DNA of 10,894 bases from an uncultured Streptococcus sp. (GCF_943912555.1 NZ_CALTUR010000061.1:1-10894); one strand, 5' to 3'; positions 1 through 8,773 are shown, counted from the first letter of the stretch. Numbers and translations are program-made. Notes: generated from the sequence alone by a model not told the origin.

Positions 1-686
1 ATGCTGATCTGTATAATCCTCAGACGGATTCCCTATTAGATTATCATTTTAATCAGGACGATTTGTCTGGAAAAGCCCAAAATAAGGCAAAATTACAAGA
101 GAGAGTTGGCTTGCCAGTTAGGGCTGATGTTCCATTGGTGGGAATTGTTTCTCGTTTGACACGTCAAAAAGGTTTTGATGTGGTGGTGGATAGTCTGCAC
201 CATATCTTACAAGAAGATGTTCAGATTGTTCTTTTGGGAACTGGTGATCCAGCCTTTGAAGGAGCTTTCTCATGGTTTGCTCAGATTTACCCAGACAAGC
301 TATCAGCAAATATCACTTTTGATGTCAAACTAGCTCAAGAAATCTACGCTGCTTGTGACCTCTTCCTCATGCCGAGTCGTTTTGAACCGTGTGGCTTGTC
401 TCAAATGATGGCTATGCGTTATGGAACTTTGCCATTGGTTCATGAAGTTGGTGGCTTGCGAGATACCGTTCGCGCTTTCAATCCAATCGAAGGAAGCGGT
501 ACTGGTTTTAGCTTTGACAATCTATCTCCTTATTGGTTAAATTGGACTTTCCAAACAGCATTGGACTTGTATAGAAACCATCCTGATGTTTGGAGAAATC
601 TACAAAAACAAGCTATGGAGTGTGATTTCTCATGGGATACAGCCTGCAAGTCATACCTTGACTTGTACCATAGTTTAGTTAACTAA
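1..686 (+). CDS. glgA: Glycogen synthase (ADP-glucose type), C-terminal part, cut by the window edge
   Basis: GlgA moves glucose from ADP-glucose onto the growing alpha-1,4-glucan chain in the cytoplasm. The reading frame is open from the first complete codon at position 3, so the TTG at 63 is not the start; about 227 residues are visible, roughly the second half of a GT5 protein of about 477 residues. They form the C-terminal Rossmann domain of a GT-B fold. [10 protein letters not shown] at 150-179 is the conserved segment at the start of that domain, and [15 protein letters not shown] at 381-425 holds the conserved Glu and the nucleotide-sugar contact loop, followed by the VGGLRDTV segment. 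In streptococci glgA usually closes a glgBCDA operon, which would lie to the left. A strong hairpin follows directly, fitting the last gene of an operon. The family is certain; the upstream operon is inferred. Confidence 0.95.
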   Translation, partial: ADLYNPQTDSLLDYHFNQDDLSGKAQNKAKLQERVGLPVRADVPLVGIVSRLTRQKGFDVVVDSLHHILQEDVQIVLLGTGDPAFEGAFSWFAQIYPDKLSANITFDVKLAQEIYAACDLFLMPSRFEPCGLSQMMAMRYGTLPLVHEVGGLRDTVRAFNPIEGSGTGFSFDNLSPYWLNWTFQTALDLYRNHPDVWRNLQKQAMECDFSWDTACKSYLDLYHSLVN

Positions 687-691
687 TAGAT

Positions 692-721
692 AAAATCGTA
701 TGATGACTTCATACGATTTTT
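692..721 (+). terminator. Intrinsic terminator after glgA
   Basis: A perfect 12-bp inverted repeat (AAAATCGTATGA at 692-703, TCATACGATTTT at 709-720) with a 5-nt loop, ending in five T. It starts 5 nt after the glgA stop. Because the A-rich 5' arm mirrors the T-run it could work in both directions, but no - strand gene ends here. serB starts only 24 nt further on. Confidence 0.88.
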
Positions 722-744
722 GGGCTGTTTAGAGAGGAGAACTG

Positions 745-1389
745 ATGTCTCAAGTAAAAGGCTTGTGTGTTATGGATGTTGATGGAACCTTAATCCTAGA
801 AGAAGTGATTGATCTTTTGGGTCGAGAGGCAGGTTGTGAGGAGGAAATTTCACAGATTACAAGTCAGGCAATGAGAGGAGAGTTAGACTTTGAAAGCAGT
901 TTAAGCAAAAGAGTTTCCTTGTTGGAAGGTCTTCCTGTTTCGGTTTTTGATAAAGTCTTCAACACTATTCATTTAACGTCAAATGCCCAGGAGTTCATTT
1001 CCATTCTCCAAAAGAATGGAATTCTAGTTGGTCTGGTGTCTGGTGGCTTTACACCAATAGTTGAGAAACTAGCTAAATCCCTTGGTATTGCCTATTTTTC
1101 TGCCAACCAACTTGAAGTCCAAGGTGGCTTTCTAACAGGTAAATTAGTTGGACAAATTATCAGTTCCCAGGTCAAAAAAGAGACTCTGGAAAAATGGAGA
1201 GAGAAACTAAAACTTCCTAAAGAAAGAACGATTGCAATCGGTGATGGGGCTAATGATTTATTAATGTTGAAGTCGGCTGGGCTAGGAATTGCTTTTTGTG
1301 CCAAAGAGGTACTCAAAAAAGAAATACCACATCATGTTGACAAGAGGGATTTTTTAGAAGTTCTTCCTTTGATTAACTTTTTAGAATGA
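745..1389 (+). CDS. serB: Phosphoserine phosphatase, HAD superfamily
   Basis: It removes phosphate from O-phosphoserine, the last step of serine synthesis from 3-phosphoglycerate; cytoplasmic and Mg2+ dependent. The 214 residues are a complete HAD phosphatase: motif I DVDGT at 11-15 (Asp11 nucleophile, Asp13 acid/base), motif II Ser at VSGG 98-101, a Lys-rich motif III near 144-150, and motif IV GDGAND at 166-171. The cap region [20 protein letters not shown] matches SerB closely, and Glu20 and Arg56 fall where the archaeal enzyme binds the substrate carboxyl and amino groups, which supports phosphoserine over a generic HAD substrate. AGAGGAGA at 733-740 is a good ribosome binding site. The stop overlaps an ATG of the next frame, so the two genes are probably cotranscribed. 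No clear promoter lies between the glgA terminator and serB. Confidence 0.9.
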   Translation: MSQVKGLCVMDVDGTLILEEVIDLLGREAGCEEEISQITSQAMRGELDFESSLSKRVSLLEGLPVSVFDKVFNTIHLTSNAQEFISILQKNGILVGLVSGGFTPIVEKLAKSLGIAYFSANQLEVQGGFLTGKLVGQIISSQVKKETLEKWREKLKLPKERTIAIGDGANDLLMLKSAGLGIAFCAKEVLKKEIPHHVDKRDFLEVLPLINFLE

Positions 1390-1397
1390 GGGAAAAT

Positions 1398-2513
1398 ATG
1401 AAGATTATAATTGCACCGGATTCGTTTAAGGAAAGCTTGACCGCTGAAGAGGTGGCTGAAGCAATAAAAAGAGGCTTCCAACAATCGATAGCAGATGTAG
1501 AATGTCTTCTCTGCCCTGTTGGTGATGGTGGCGAAGGTACAGTAGATGCTATTCGGCATTCTATTGACCTTGAAGAAAAATGGATCAAAGTGACAGGACC
1601 CTTTGGACAAAAAGAAGCCATGCACTATTTTCAAAAAAGTCAACTGGCACTATTTGAAGTTGCCGACTTGGTTGGCCTTGGAAAAATTCCGCTAGAGAAA
1701 CGAAATCCACTGCAAATCCAAACTTGTGGTATTGGAGAGTTGATTCGTCATCTCATTGCTCAAGGGATTACAGATATCTATATCGGAGTTGGTGGTACGG
1801 CCAGTAATGACGGAGGAATTGGAATCGCTGCTGGTTTGGGTTATCAATTTTATGATAGGGATGGAAATCTCTTGCCTGCTTGCGGTCAGTCGTTACTAAA
1901 CTTAGCTTCTGTTTCAACAGAAAATCGCTATGAAATTCCTGAAGGTGTTCGAATTCATATTTTAGCAGATGTCGTGAGTCCCTTATGTGGTCCTCAAGGT
2001 GCGACTTACACTTTTGGCAAACAAAAAGGCCTACAACCTACTATGTTTGCAGTAGTAGATCAGGCAATCCAAGATTTTTATGAAAAAAACTCACCTGCAA
2101 CATTGGAAATTAAAGGAGCAGGAGCTGGTGGAGGCATTGCTGCTGGTTTGTGTGCCTTTGCTCAGGCAAATATCGTGTCGGGAATTGATACCTGCTTGAA
2201 CCTAATCAACTTTGATAAGAAAGTTTCAGATGCTGATTTGGTTATTATTGGAGAAGGAAGGCTAGATTGTCAAAGTTTAGCAGGTAAAGCGCCTATTGGT
2301 GTTGCAAAAAGAACCCCTGTCGGAGTTCCTGTTATTGCTATTTGCGCTAGTATTGCTGAGGATTTACCTTCCCTACCATTTGAGAATATCCAAGCGGCTT
2401 TTTCAATTTTGGAGAAAAGTGAACCTCTAGAAGATAGTTTGAAAAATGCCAGTCTCTATTTGGAGCACACGGCTGCCAATATAGGGCGTTTATTAAATAT
2501 GCGCAAGATCTAG
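1398..2513 (+). CDS. glxK: Glycerate kinase (GlxK/GarK family)
   Basis: It phosphorylates D-glycerate with ATP; enzymes of this family (GarK, GlxK) form 2-phosphoglycerate, the substrate of enolase. I chose the ATG at 1398 (371 residues, [16 protein letters not shown], the usual family N-terminus) because GAGGG at 1388-1392 sits 5 nt before it. The in-frame ATG at 1386 overlaps the serB stop, adds only MREN and has no ribosome binding site. Conserved segments, numbered from 1398: APDSFKESL 6-14, GDGGEGT 42-48, [11 protein letters not shown] 130-140, the Gly-rich [12 protein letters not shown] 240-251, and [13 protein letters not shown] 285-297. Length is typical and nothing is broken. It probably shares a transcript with serB. 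It ends tail to tail with the YueI-like gene, the two stop codons sharing CTAG at 2510-2513. The physiological source of glycerate cannot be told from the sequence. Confidence 0.9.
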   Translation: MKIIIAPDSFKESLTAEEVAEAIKRGFQQSIADVECLLCPVGDGGEGTVDAIRHSIDLEEKWIKVTGPFGQKEAMHYFQKSQLALFEVADLVGLGKIPLEKRNPLQIQTCGIGELIRHLIAQGITDIYIGVGGTASNDGGIGIAAGLGYQFYDRDGNLLPACGQSLLNLASVSTENRYEIPEGVRIHILADVVSPLCGPQGATYTFGKQKGLQPTMFAVVDQAIQDFYEKNSPATLEIKGAGAGGGIAAGLCAFAQANIVSGIDTCLNLINFDKKVSDADLVIIGEGRLDCQSLAGKAPIGVAKRTPVGVPVIAICASIAEDLPSLPFENIQAAFSILEKSEPLEDSLKNASLYLEHTAANIGRLLNMRKI

Positions 2514-2956
2514 CCAAACCATTTCTTCCAGATGGATGTTTTGGCTGGTTCTTCCTTTTTAACTTCCCAAAGTTTTGCAAAAGCAAGTCGAAGGTTCTTC
2601 TCTTCTACTTGAACTGGTGCATTGCTATGGATAATCAGGCCAAAAGGAGAAGAAGTATGCTCTTCAGATACAATGGTAGCTTGACTATTGGTTTCTTTAG
2701 CTTCTTTTAAGTAGAAAACTTGCTTGTCAAATTCGATGTTTGGTGAAATCTTTACAAATAGTTGATCTGCTTTTTCCTGAAGGTTTTCTAAAATAGATAA
2801 AAAGCCTTTTTCTAACTGAGGGCTATTTGCTGTATCAATATCTGCATATCCAAGAACTCTTTCCTCAAAAGTACCAAGATAGCGTCTTTGCTCATCAGGA
2901 TTTAATTTTGCTCCACCATGAGCTTTTTCAAGTAATTGTTTTGATAAATCTGTCAT
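2510..2956 (-). CDS. YueI-like protein, DUF1694 family
   Basis: A complete 148-residue soluble protein of unknown function, with no signal peptide or membrane segment. I recognise the DUF1694 family (Bacillus subtilis YueI) from the N-terminal part: a Lys/Glu-rich helix, then [14 protein letters not shown] at 26-39, which is the family hallmark, then a helical region 48-66 and a mixed beta region to about 130. The tail ends in [10 protein letters not shown]. Its stop codon overlaps the stop of the convergent glycerate kinase gene. It is divergent from eno. There is no ribosome binding site before the ATG; instead an extended -10 lies 6 nt upstream, so the mRNA probably begins at the A of the start codon. 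Starting further in would lose conserved sequence. Family assignment is from memory of the motif; biochemical role unknown. Confidence 0.8.
   Translation of the reverse strand: MTDLSKQLLEKAHGGAKLNPDEQRRYLGTFEERVLGYADIDTANSPQLEKGFLSILENLQEKADQLFVKISPNIEFDKQVFYLKEAKETNSQATIVSEEHTSSPFGLIIHSNAPVQVEEKNLRLAFAKLWEVKKEEPAKTSIWKKWFG
2512..2560 (+). terminator. Possible hairpin at the glxK / YueI-like convergent end
   Basis: AGCCAAA (2512-2518) pairs with TTTGGCT (2540-2546), and inside it CCAT (2519-2522) pairs with ATGG (2532-2535), with a 4-nt bulge on the 3' side. A pyrimidine-rich stretch ending in TTTTT lies at 2549-2560, 8-14 nt from the stem. It lies wholly inside the end of the opposing gene. 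The T-run is too far away for a textbook terminator, so this is weak. Confidence 0.3.
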
Positions 2957-2962
2957 GAAAAC

Positions 2963-2971
2963 AGTATATCA
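2963..2971 (-). promoter_or_regulatory. Extended -10 promoter of the YueI-like gene (leaderless start)
   Basis: Read on the - strand, TGATATACT is a perfect TGn followed by a 5/6 -10 box (TATACT at 2968-2963). No good -35 is present (CTGTTT at 17-bp spacing matches 2/6), which extended -10 promoters tolerate. Six bases separate the box from the ATG, so a standard start site falls on 2956, the A of the start codon. Confidence 0.65.
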
Positions 2972-2995
2972 TAAAAGTTAGAATAAAACAGACAA

Positions 2996-3010
2996 AAGAA
3001 AGCGATTACT
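2996..3010. promoter_or_regulatory. Candidate cre site (CcpA) between the YueI-like gene and eno
   Basis: AAGAAAGCGATTACT fits the catabolite-responsive element pattern WTGNAANCGNWNNCW with one mismatch (A for T at position 2). Its centre is about 85 bp upstream of the predicted eno start site and about 47 bp upstream of the predicted start of the YueI-like gene. The first position would suit activation of eno, the second repression of the other gene. Single-motif matches are common in A/T-rich DNA, so confidence is low. Confidence 0.3.
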
Positions 3011-3052
3011 TTATAAAGTTAAGGAAAATTTGCACAAAGATAACGTTTTTTC

Positions 3053-3081
3053 TTGAAAAAGGAGGGGTTTTACGGTATTAT
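3053..3081 (+). promoter_or_regulatory. eno promoter
   Basis: TTGAAA (3053-3058) and TATTAT (3076-3081) are separated by exactly 17 bp. Transcription should start near 3088, leaving a leader of about 32 nt that contains the ribosome binding site TAAGGAGAG (3105-3113), 6 nt before the ATG. Both signals are strong, as expected for an abundant glycolytic enzyme. Confidence 0.75.
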
Positions 3082-3116
3082 AGAGGTGTAAAAAATTTAA
3101 CTCATAAGGAGAGTAA

Positions 3117-4447
<1,331 letters not shown>

Positions 4448-4448
4448 C

Positions 4449-4491
4449 CCGAACCTTGAAATTCAAAAGTTCGGCCGTTGATTTAACAACG
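4449..4491 (+). other. Hairpins 2 and 3 in the eno 3' region
   Basis: Hairpin 2: CCGAAC (4449-4454) pairs with GTTCGG (4469-4474), enclosing a TTGAA/TTCAA inverted repeat. Hairpin 3 begins two bases later: CGTTG (4476-4480) pairs with CAACG (4487-4491) across a 6-nt loop. Neither is followed by a T-run. They fill the space between hairpin 1 and the terminator almost completely. Confidence 0.5.
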
Positions 4492-4495
4492 TTTC

Positions 4496-4534
4496 TAGCC
4501 CATCGGATTTTATCCGAAGGGCTATTTTTATATT
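4496..4534 (+). terminator. Intrinsic terminator of eno
   Basis: TAGCCC (4496-4501) pairs with GGGCTA (4519-4524), and TCGGAT (4503-4508) with ATCCGA (4512-4517), with a single A.A mismatch between the two stem blocks and a TTT loop. A T-rich run (TTTTTATATTT) follows at once. This is the strongest terminator of the eno 3' region. Confidence 0.88.
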
Positions 4535-4614
4535 TAGGGGGCAAAAAGGGGGTATAACTTTTTAAGAAAGCTCAGCTACCAACAAATACGATTCAGCCAT
4601 ATAATTGAAAATGA

Positions 4615-4643
4615 TGGAAAAAAGGGTGAATTTATGATATACT
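4615..4643 (+). promoter_or_regulatory. Promoter of the murA-GNAT-ytoI-map unit
   Basis: An extended -10, TGATATACT (box TATACT at 4638-4643, TG at 4635-4636), has TGGAAA at 4615-4620 as a -35 at 17-bp spacing. A start near 4650 gives a leader of about 43 nt. The leader has only a poor ribosome binding site (GAAAGAG, about 15 nt from the ATG), so murA translation may be modest. Confidence 0.65.
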
Positions 4644-4692
4644 TTAACATAGGACCTTTTTAGAAATTTTGAAAGAGTATTAAAAATTTAAA

Positions 4693-5952
4693 ATGAGAAA
4701 AATTGTTATCAATGGTGGCTTGCCCCTGCAAGGTGAGATTACCATTAGTGGCGCAAAAAATAGTGTAGTAGCTTTAATTCCGGCTATTATTTTGGCAGAC
4801 GATATTGTGACTTTAGATTGTGTACCAGATATCTCTGATGTTACTAGTCTTGTCGAAATCATGGAGTTAATGGGTGCTACAGTTAAGCGTTATGACGATG
4901 TGTTAGAGATTGATCCAAGAGGTGTTCAAAATATTCCAATGCCTTATGGGAAAATCAATAGTCTTCGTGCATCTTATTATTTTTATGGAAGTCTTTTAGG
5001 TCGCTTCGGGGAAGCCACTGTTGGTTTACCTGGTGGATGTGATTTGGGACCACGTCCTATCGACCTACACCTTAAGGCTTTTGAAGCTATGGGTGCCACT
5101 GTTAGCTACGAGGGAGATAACATGAAGTTATCTGCTAAAGATACAGGACTCCATGGTGCAAGTATTTACATGGATACAGTTAGTGTCGGTGCGACGATTA
5201 ATACGATGATTGCTGCGGTTAAAGCAAATGGGCGTACCATTATTGAAAATGCAGCCCGTGAACCTGAGATTATTGATGTTGCTACTCTCTTGAATAATAT
5301 GGGTGCCCATATCCGTGGTGCTGGAACCAATATTATCATTATTGATGGAGTTGAAAGCTTGCATGGAACACATCATCAGGTAATTCCAGACCGTATTGAA
5401 GCAGGAACCTATATTTCCTTGGCTGCTGCAGTGGGTAAGGGGATTCGTATAAATAATGTTCTTTACGAACACCTAGAAGGATTAATTGCTAAGTTAGAGG
5501 AAATGGGAGTTCGAATGACTATATCCGAGGATAGTATTTTTGTCGAAGAACAGTCTAATTTGAAAGCAATCAATATTAAGACAGCTCCTTACCCAGGCTT
5601 TGCTACTGATTTGCAACAACCGATTACCCCTCTTTTGCTAACAGCTAATGGTCGTGGTACAATTGTTGATACGATTTATGAAAAACGTGTAAACCATGTT
5701 TTTGAATTAGCTAAGATGGACGCAGATATATCAACAACAAATGGTCATATTTTATATACAGGTGGTCGTGCTTTGAGTGGGGCAAGTGTTAAAGCGACTG
5801 ACTTAAGAGCTGGTGCAGCTTTAGTTATTGCTGGTTTGATGGCTGAGGGACAAACTGAAATTACCAATATCGAGTTTATCTTACGTGGTTATTCTGATAT
5901 TATCGAAAAATTACGTAATCTAGGAGCGGATATTACACTTGTTGAAGAATAA
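4693..5952 (+). CDS. murA: UDP-N-acetylglucosamine 1-carboxyvinyltransferase, murZ-type paralogue
   Basis: It transfers enolpyruvate from PEP to UDP-GlcNAc, the first committed step of peptidoglycan synthesis, in the cytoplasm; this is the target of fosfomycin. The 419 residues are full length and span both halves of the inside-out alpha/beta barrel. Key residues: Lys22-Asn23 in SGAKNS, Arg92 in LRASYY, and the catalytic loop [16 protein letters not shown] at 111-126 with Cys116, the residue alkylated by fosfomycin, so sensitivity is expected. Low-GC Gram-positives carry two such enzymes; 419 residues suits the streptococcal murZ (MurA1) type rather than the slightly longer second one, but I cannot confirm which from one copy. 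The ribosome binding site is weak. First gene of a tight four-gene unit. Confidence 0.93.
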   Translation: MRKIVINGGLPLQGEITISGAKNSVVALIPAIILADDIVTLDCVPDISDVTSLVEIMELMGATVKRYDDVLEIDPRGVQNIPMPYGKINSLRASYYFYGSLLGRFGEATVGLPGGCDLGPRPIDLHLKAFEAMGATVSYEGDNMKLSAKDTGLHGASIYMDTVSVGATINTMIAAVKANGRTIIENAAREPEIIDVATLLNNMGAHIRGAGTNIIIIDGVESLHGTHHQVIPDRIEAGTYISLAAAVGKGIRINNVLYEHLEGLIAKLEEMGVRMTISEDSIFVEEQSNLKAINIKTAPYPGFATDLQQPITPLLLTANGRGTIVDTIYEKRVNHVFELAKMDADISTTNGHILYTGGRALSGASVKATDLRAGAALVIAGLMAEGQTEITNIEFILRGYSDIIEKLRNLGADITLVEE

Positions 5953-5967
5953 ACCGTAGAGGTGTTT

Positions 5968-6519
5968 ATGAATATTTGGACCAAATTAGCAATGTTTTCT
6001 TTTTTTGAAACGGATCGCTTGTATTTGCGTCCTTTCTTTTTTAGTGATAGTCAGGATTTTTATGAGATAGCTTCGAATCCAGAAAATCTTCAATTTATTT
6101 TCCCAACGCAGGCAAGTCTAGAAGAAAGCCAGTATGCACTGGCTAATTACTTTATGAAGTCCCCTTTGGGAGTGTGGGCAATTTGTGACCAGAAAAATCA
6201 ACAAATGATTGGTTCTATTAAATTTGAGAAGTTAGATGAAATCAAAAAAGAAGCAGAGCTTGGCTATTTTTTGAGAAAAGATGCTTGGTCAAAAGGATTT
6301 ATGACAGAAGTTGTAAAAAAACTTTGCCAACTTTCTTTTGAAGAATTTGACTTAAAACAATTATCCATTATAACCCATCTTGAAAACGAAGCTAGCCAAA
6401 AGGTTGCTCTTAAGTCTGGATTTAGTTTGTTTCGTCAGTTTAAGGGAAGTGATCGCTACACAAGAAAAATGCGAGATTATCTTGAATTTCGGTATGTAAA
6501 AGGAGAATTCAATGAGTAA
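5968..6519 (+). CDS. GNAT-family N-acetyltransferase (RimJ/RimL-like)
   Basis: A 183-residue cytoplasmic acetyltransferase of unknown substrate. The start is set at ATG 5968: AGAGG at 5958-5962 lies 5 nt upstream, whereas the in-frame GTG at 5962 overlaps that ribosome binding site. The opening FETDRLYLRPFFFSDSQDFYEIASNP (13-38) is typical of the Acetyltransf_3 group, which includes ribosomal-protein and other N-terminal acetyltransferases. A beta strand, IGSIKFEKL, lies near 81-89; ELGYFLRKDAWSKGFMTEVVKKLC (97-120) is the acetyl-CoA binding motif A, and the later NEASQKVALKSGF (140-152) is the usual C-terminal helix of the fold. Fifteen bases separate it from murA, and its end overlaps the next gene by 8 bp, so translation is likely coupled. 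A role in cell-wall or ribosome modification is only a guess. Confidence 0.82.
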   Translation: MNIWTKLAMFSFFETDRLYLRPFFFSDSQDFYEIASNPENLQFIFPTQASLEESQYALANYFMKSPLGVWAICDQKNQQMIGSIKFEKLDEIKKEAELGYFLRKDAWSKGFMTEVVKKLCQLSFEEFDLKQLSIITHLENEASQKVALKSGFSLFRQFKGSDRYTRKMRDYLEFRYVKGEFNE

Positions 6520-7789
6520 GCATCAGGAAATTCTAAGTTATTTGGAGGAATTACCAGTAGGTAAAAGGGTCAGTGTTCGTAGTATTTCCAATCATCTGGG
6601 AGTCAGTGATGGAACGGCTTATCGGGCCATTAAAGAAGCTGAAAATCGTGGAATTGTGGAGACTCGTCCCCGTAGTGGAACAATTCGCGTTAAATCACAG
6701 AAAGTTGCTATCGAAAGACTAACATTTGCAGAAATTGCAGAAGTAACTTCTTCTGAGGTGTTAGCTGGACAGGAAGGCCTTGATAGAGAATTTAGTAAGT
6801 TCTCAATCGGTGCCATGACTGAGCAAAATATCTTATCTTACCTTCATGATGGGGGGCTCTTGATTGTCGGAGACCGAACCCGTATTCAGTTGCTAGCCTT
6901 GGAAAATGAAAATGCCGTTCTGGTTACAGGAGGATTTCAGGTCCATGATGATGTGCTTAAACTGGCCAATCAAAAAGGGATTCCTGTTCTAAGAAGTAAG
7001 CATGATACCTTTACCGTTGCGACCATGATCAATAAAGCCTTGTCAAATGTCCAAATCAAGACTGATATTTTGACAGTTGAGAAACTTTATCGTCCAAGTC
7101 ATGAATATGGTTTTCTGAGAGAGACTGACACAGTCAAAGATTATCTAGACTTGGTACGTAAGAATCGAAGCAGTCGTTTTCCAGTTATTAACCAACATCA
7201 GGTTGTCGTTGGAGTTGTAACTATGAGAGATGCGGGCGATAAATCACCAAGTACTACAATTGATAAGGTCATGTCTCGTAGTCTATTCTTGGTTGGATTA
7301 TCGACAAATATTGCCAATGTGAGTCAACGGATGATTGCCGAAGACTTTGAAATGGTACCAGTTGTTCGAAGCAATCAAACTTTGCTTGGCGTTGTAACTA
7401 GACGAGATGTCATGGAGAAGATGAGTCGTTCTCAAGTTTCTGCTTTACCAACTTTTTCTGAGCAGATTGGACAAAAGCTCTCTTATCACCATGATGAAGT
7501 AGTGATTACAGTGGAACCCTTTATGCTAGAAAAAAATGGAGTTTTGGCTAATGGTGTATTGGCAGAAATTCTGACCCACATGACCCAAGATTTAGTTGTG
7601 AATAGTGGTCGCAATCTCATTATCGAGCAGATGCTGATCTACTTTTTGCAGGCTGTCCAGATAGATGATATATTGCGCATTCAAGCACGCATTATCCACC
7701 ATACTAGACGATCAGCTATTATTGATTATGATATTTATCATGGTCATCAGATTGTTTCAAAAGCAAATGTGACTGTTAAAATTAATTAG
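6512..7789 (+). CDS. YtoI-like HTH / DRTGG / CBS pair / hotdog protein
   Basis: A 425-residue multidomain protein resembling Bacillus subtilis YtoI, function unknown. Visible order: winged helix about 4-62 (QEILSYLEELPVGKRVSVRS, then GTAYRAIKEAENRGIVETRP, GntR-like); DRTGG domain about 75-185 with GDRTRIQ at 120-126; two CBS domains about 195-250 and 252-305, recognised from FPVINQHQVVVGVVTMRD and MVPVVRSNQTLLGVVTRRD; and a C-terminal hotdog-like domain about 318-425, similar to thioesterase/MaoC folds. CBS pairs bind adenine nucleotides and DRTGG domains resemble ligand-sensing parts of phosphotransacetylase, so a nucleotide- or acyl-CoA-responsive regulator is plausible; this is inference. 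AAAGGAG at 6499-6505 gives a good ribosome binding site inside the preceding gene, which it overlaps by 8 bp. Fifteen bases separate it from map. Confidence 0.85.
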   Translation: MSKHQEILSYLEELPVGKRVSVRSISNHLGVSDGTAYRAIKEAENRGIVETRPRSGTIRVKSQKVAIERLTFAEIAEVTSSEVLAGQEGLDREFSKFSIGAMTEQNILSYLHDGGLLIVGDRTRIQLLALENENAVLVTGGFQVHDDVLKLANQKGIPVLRSKHDTFTVATMINKALSNVQIKTDILTVEKLYRPSHEYGFLRETDTVKDYLDLVRKNRSSRFPVINQHQVVVGVVTMRDAGDKSPSTTIDKVMSRSLFLVGLSTNIANVSQRMIAEDFEMVPVVRSNQTLLGVVTRRDVMEKMSRSQVSALPTFSEQIGQKLSYHHDEVVITVEPFMLEKNGVLANGVLAEILTHMTQDLVVNSGRNLIIEQMLIYFLQAVQIDDILRIQARIIHHTRRSAIIDYDIYHGHQIVSKANVTVKIN

Positions 7790-7804
7790 AAACTAGGAGA
7801 AAAA

Positions 7805-8665
7805 ATGATAACATTAAAATCAGCTCGTGAAATCGAAGCTATGGATAAGGCCGGTGATTTTCTAGCAAGTATTCATATCGGCTTACGTGATTTGATTAAG
7901 CCTGGCCTAGATATGTGGCAAGTAGAAGAGTATGTTCGCCGTCGTTGTAAGGAAGAAAATTTCCTTCCGCTTCAAATTGGGGTTGACGGTGCAATGATGG
8001 ACTATCCTTATGCTACTTGCTGCTCTCTTAATGATGAAGTAGCTCATGCTTTCCCTCGTCATTATATCTTGAAAGATGGTGATTTGCTCAAAGTTGATAT
8101 GGTTTTGGGAGGCCCAATTGCTAAATCTGACCTGAATGTCTCAAAATTAAACTTCAACAATGTGGAGCAGATGAAAAAATACACTCAGAGCTACTCTGGT
8201 GGTCTAGCAGACTCATGTTGGGCTTATGCTGTTGGTACACCGTCTGAAGAAGTGAAAAACTTGATGGATGTCACCAAAGAAGCTATGTACAAGGGAATTG
8301 AGCAAGCTGTTGTTGGAAATCGCATTGGTGATATCGGTGCAGCCATTCAAGAATATGCTGAAAGTCGTGGTTACGGTGTAGTGCGTGATTTGGTTGGTCA
8401 TGGTGTTGGCCCAACCATGCACGAAGAACCAATGGTTCCTAACTATGGTATTGCTGGTCGTGGGCTTCGTCTCCGTGAAGGAATGGTATTGACCATTGAA
8501 CCGATGATCAATACAGGTGACTGGGAAATCGATACAGATATGAAGACTGGTTGGGCGCATAAAACCATTGACGGTGGATTGTCATGTCAGTATGAACACC
8601 AATTTGTCATTACGAAAGATGGACCTGTTATCTTGACTAGCCAAGGCGAAGAAGGAACTTATTAG
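7805..8665 (+). CDS. map: Methionine aminopeptidase type 1, with streptococcal insert
   Basis: It removes the initiator methionine from new proteins after deformylation; an essential cytoplasmic metalloprotease. All five metal ligands are visible: Asp98 (KVDMV), Asp136 (GLADS), His199 (VGHGVG), Glu232 (TIEPM) and Glu264 (YEHQF). His81 and His206 (MHEEP) match the substrate-binding histidines. The protein has 286 residues, against about 250-265 in most type 1 enzymes. The difference is an extra stretch of about 27 residues at 103-130, between the first two metal ligands, rich in Asn, Lys, Tyr and Ser; an insert at this place is known in streptococcal enzymes. AGGAG at 7795-7799 precedes the ATG. 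Last gene of the murA unit, followed by a terminator. Confidence 0.95.
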   Translation: MITLKSAREIEAMDKAGDFLASIHIGLRDLIKPGLDMWQVEEYVRRRCKEENFLPLQIGVDGAMMDYPYATCCSLNDEVAHAFPRHYILKDGDLLKVDMVLGGPIAKSDLNVSKLNFNNVEQMKKYTQSYSGGLADSCWAYAVGTPSEEVKNLMDVTKEAMYKGIEQAVVGNRIGDIGAAIQEYAESRGYGVVRDLVGHGVGPTMHEEPMVPNYGIAGRGLRLREGMVLTIEPMINTGDWEIDTDMKTGWAHKTIDGGLSCQYEHQFVITKDGPVILTSQGEEGTY

Positions 8666-8674
8666 TAAAAAGTG

Positions 8675-8726
8675 AAAAGGCTACTGGAAGTTTATTTTGA
8701 TAAAAAATCCAGTAGATCTTTTTATA
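8675..8726 (+). terminator. Intrinsic terminator after map
   Basis: CTACTGGA (8681-8688) and TCCAGTAG (8708-8715) form a perfect 8-bp stem, lengthened outside by AAAAG/CTTTT after a small bulge and inside by TTTA/TAAA. TCTTTTTAT follows. It closes the four-gene unit that starts with murA. Confidence 0.82.
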
Positions 8727-8728
8727 AT

Positions 8729-8773
8729 AAAACGCATTGTATCAAGTTTTAACTAGCTGATATGATGTGTTTT
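8729..8773 (+). other. Second long hairpin downstream of map, G.U-paired on the + strand
   Basis: Positions 8729-8744 pair with 8758-8773 as an uninterrupted 16-bp stem if three G.U pairs are allowed (8734/8768, 8738/8764, 8739/8763); the loop is 13 nt. The arm ends in TTTT followed by TTC. In - strand RNA the same three positions would be A.C mismatches, so the structure favours + strand RNA. It may be a back-up terminator, a remnant of a small repeat, or the end of a small RNA; there is no coding potential. Confidence 0.45.

Noticed and set aside
63..686. TTG at 63 as the start of a separate 207-residue protein
   Set aside because: The same frame is open and reads as glycogen synthase from position 3, so this is an internal codon of glgA.
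1386..1397. ATG at 1386 as the glycerate kinase start
   Set aside because: No ribosome binding site, and it adds four residues before the conserved N-terminus; translational coupling through ATGA keeps it possible.
5128..5472. 114-residue frame antisense to murA
   Set aside because: No promoter or ribosome binding site, and murA is clearly coding there.
5962..5967. GTG at 5962 as the acetyltransferase start
   Set aside because: It overlaps the ribosome binding site that serves the ATG at 5968 with normal spacing.
8213..8560. 115-residue frame antisense to map
   Set aside because: Shadow of the map coding phase, without start signals.
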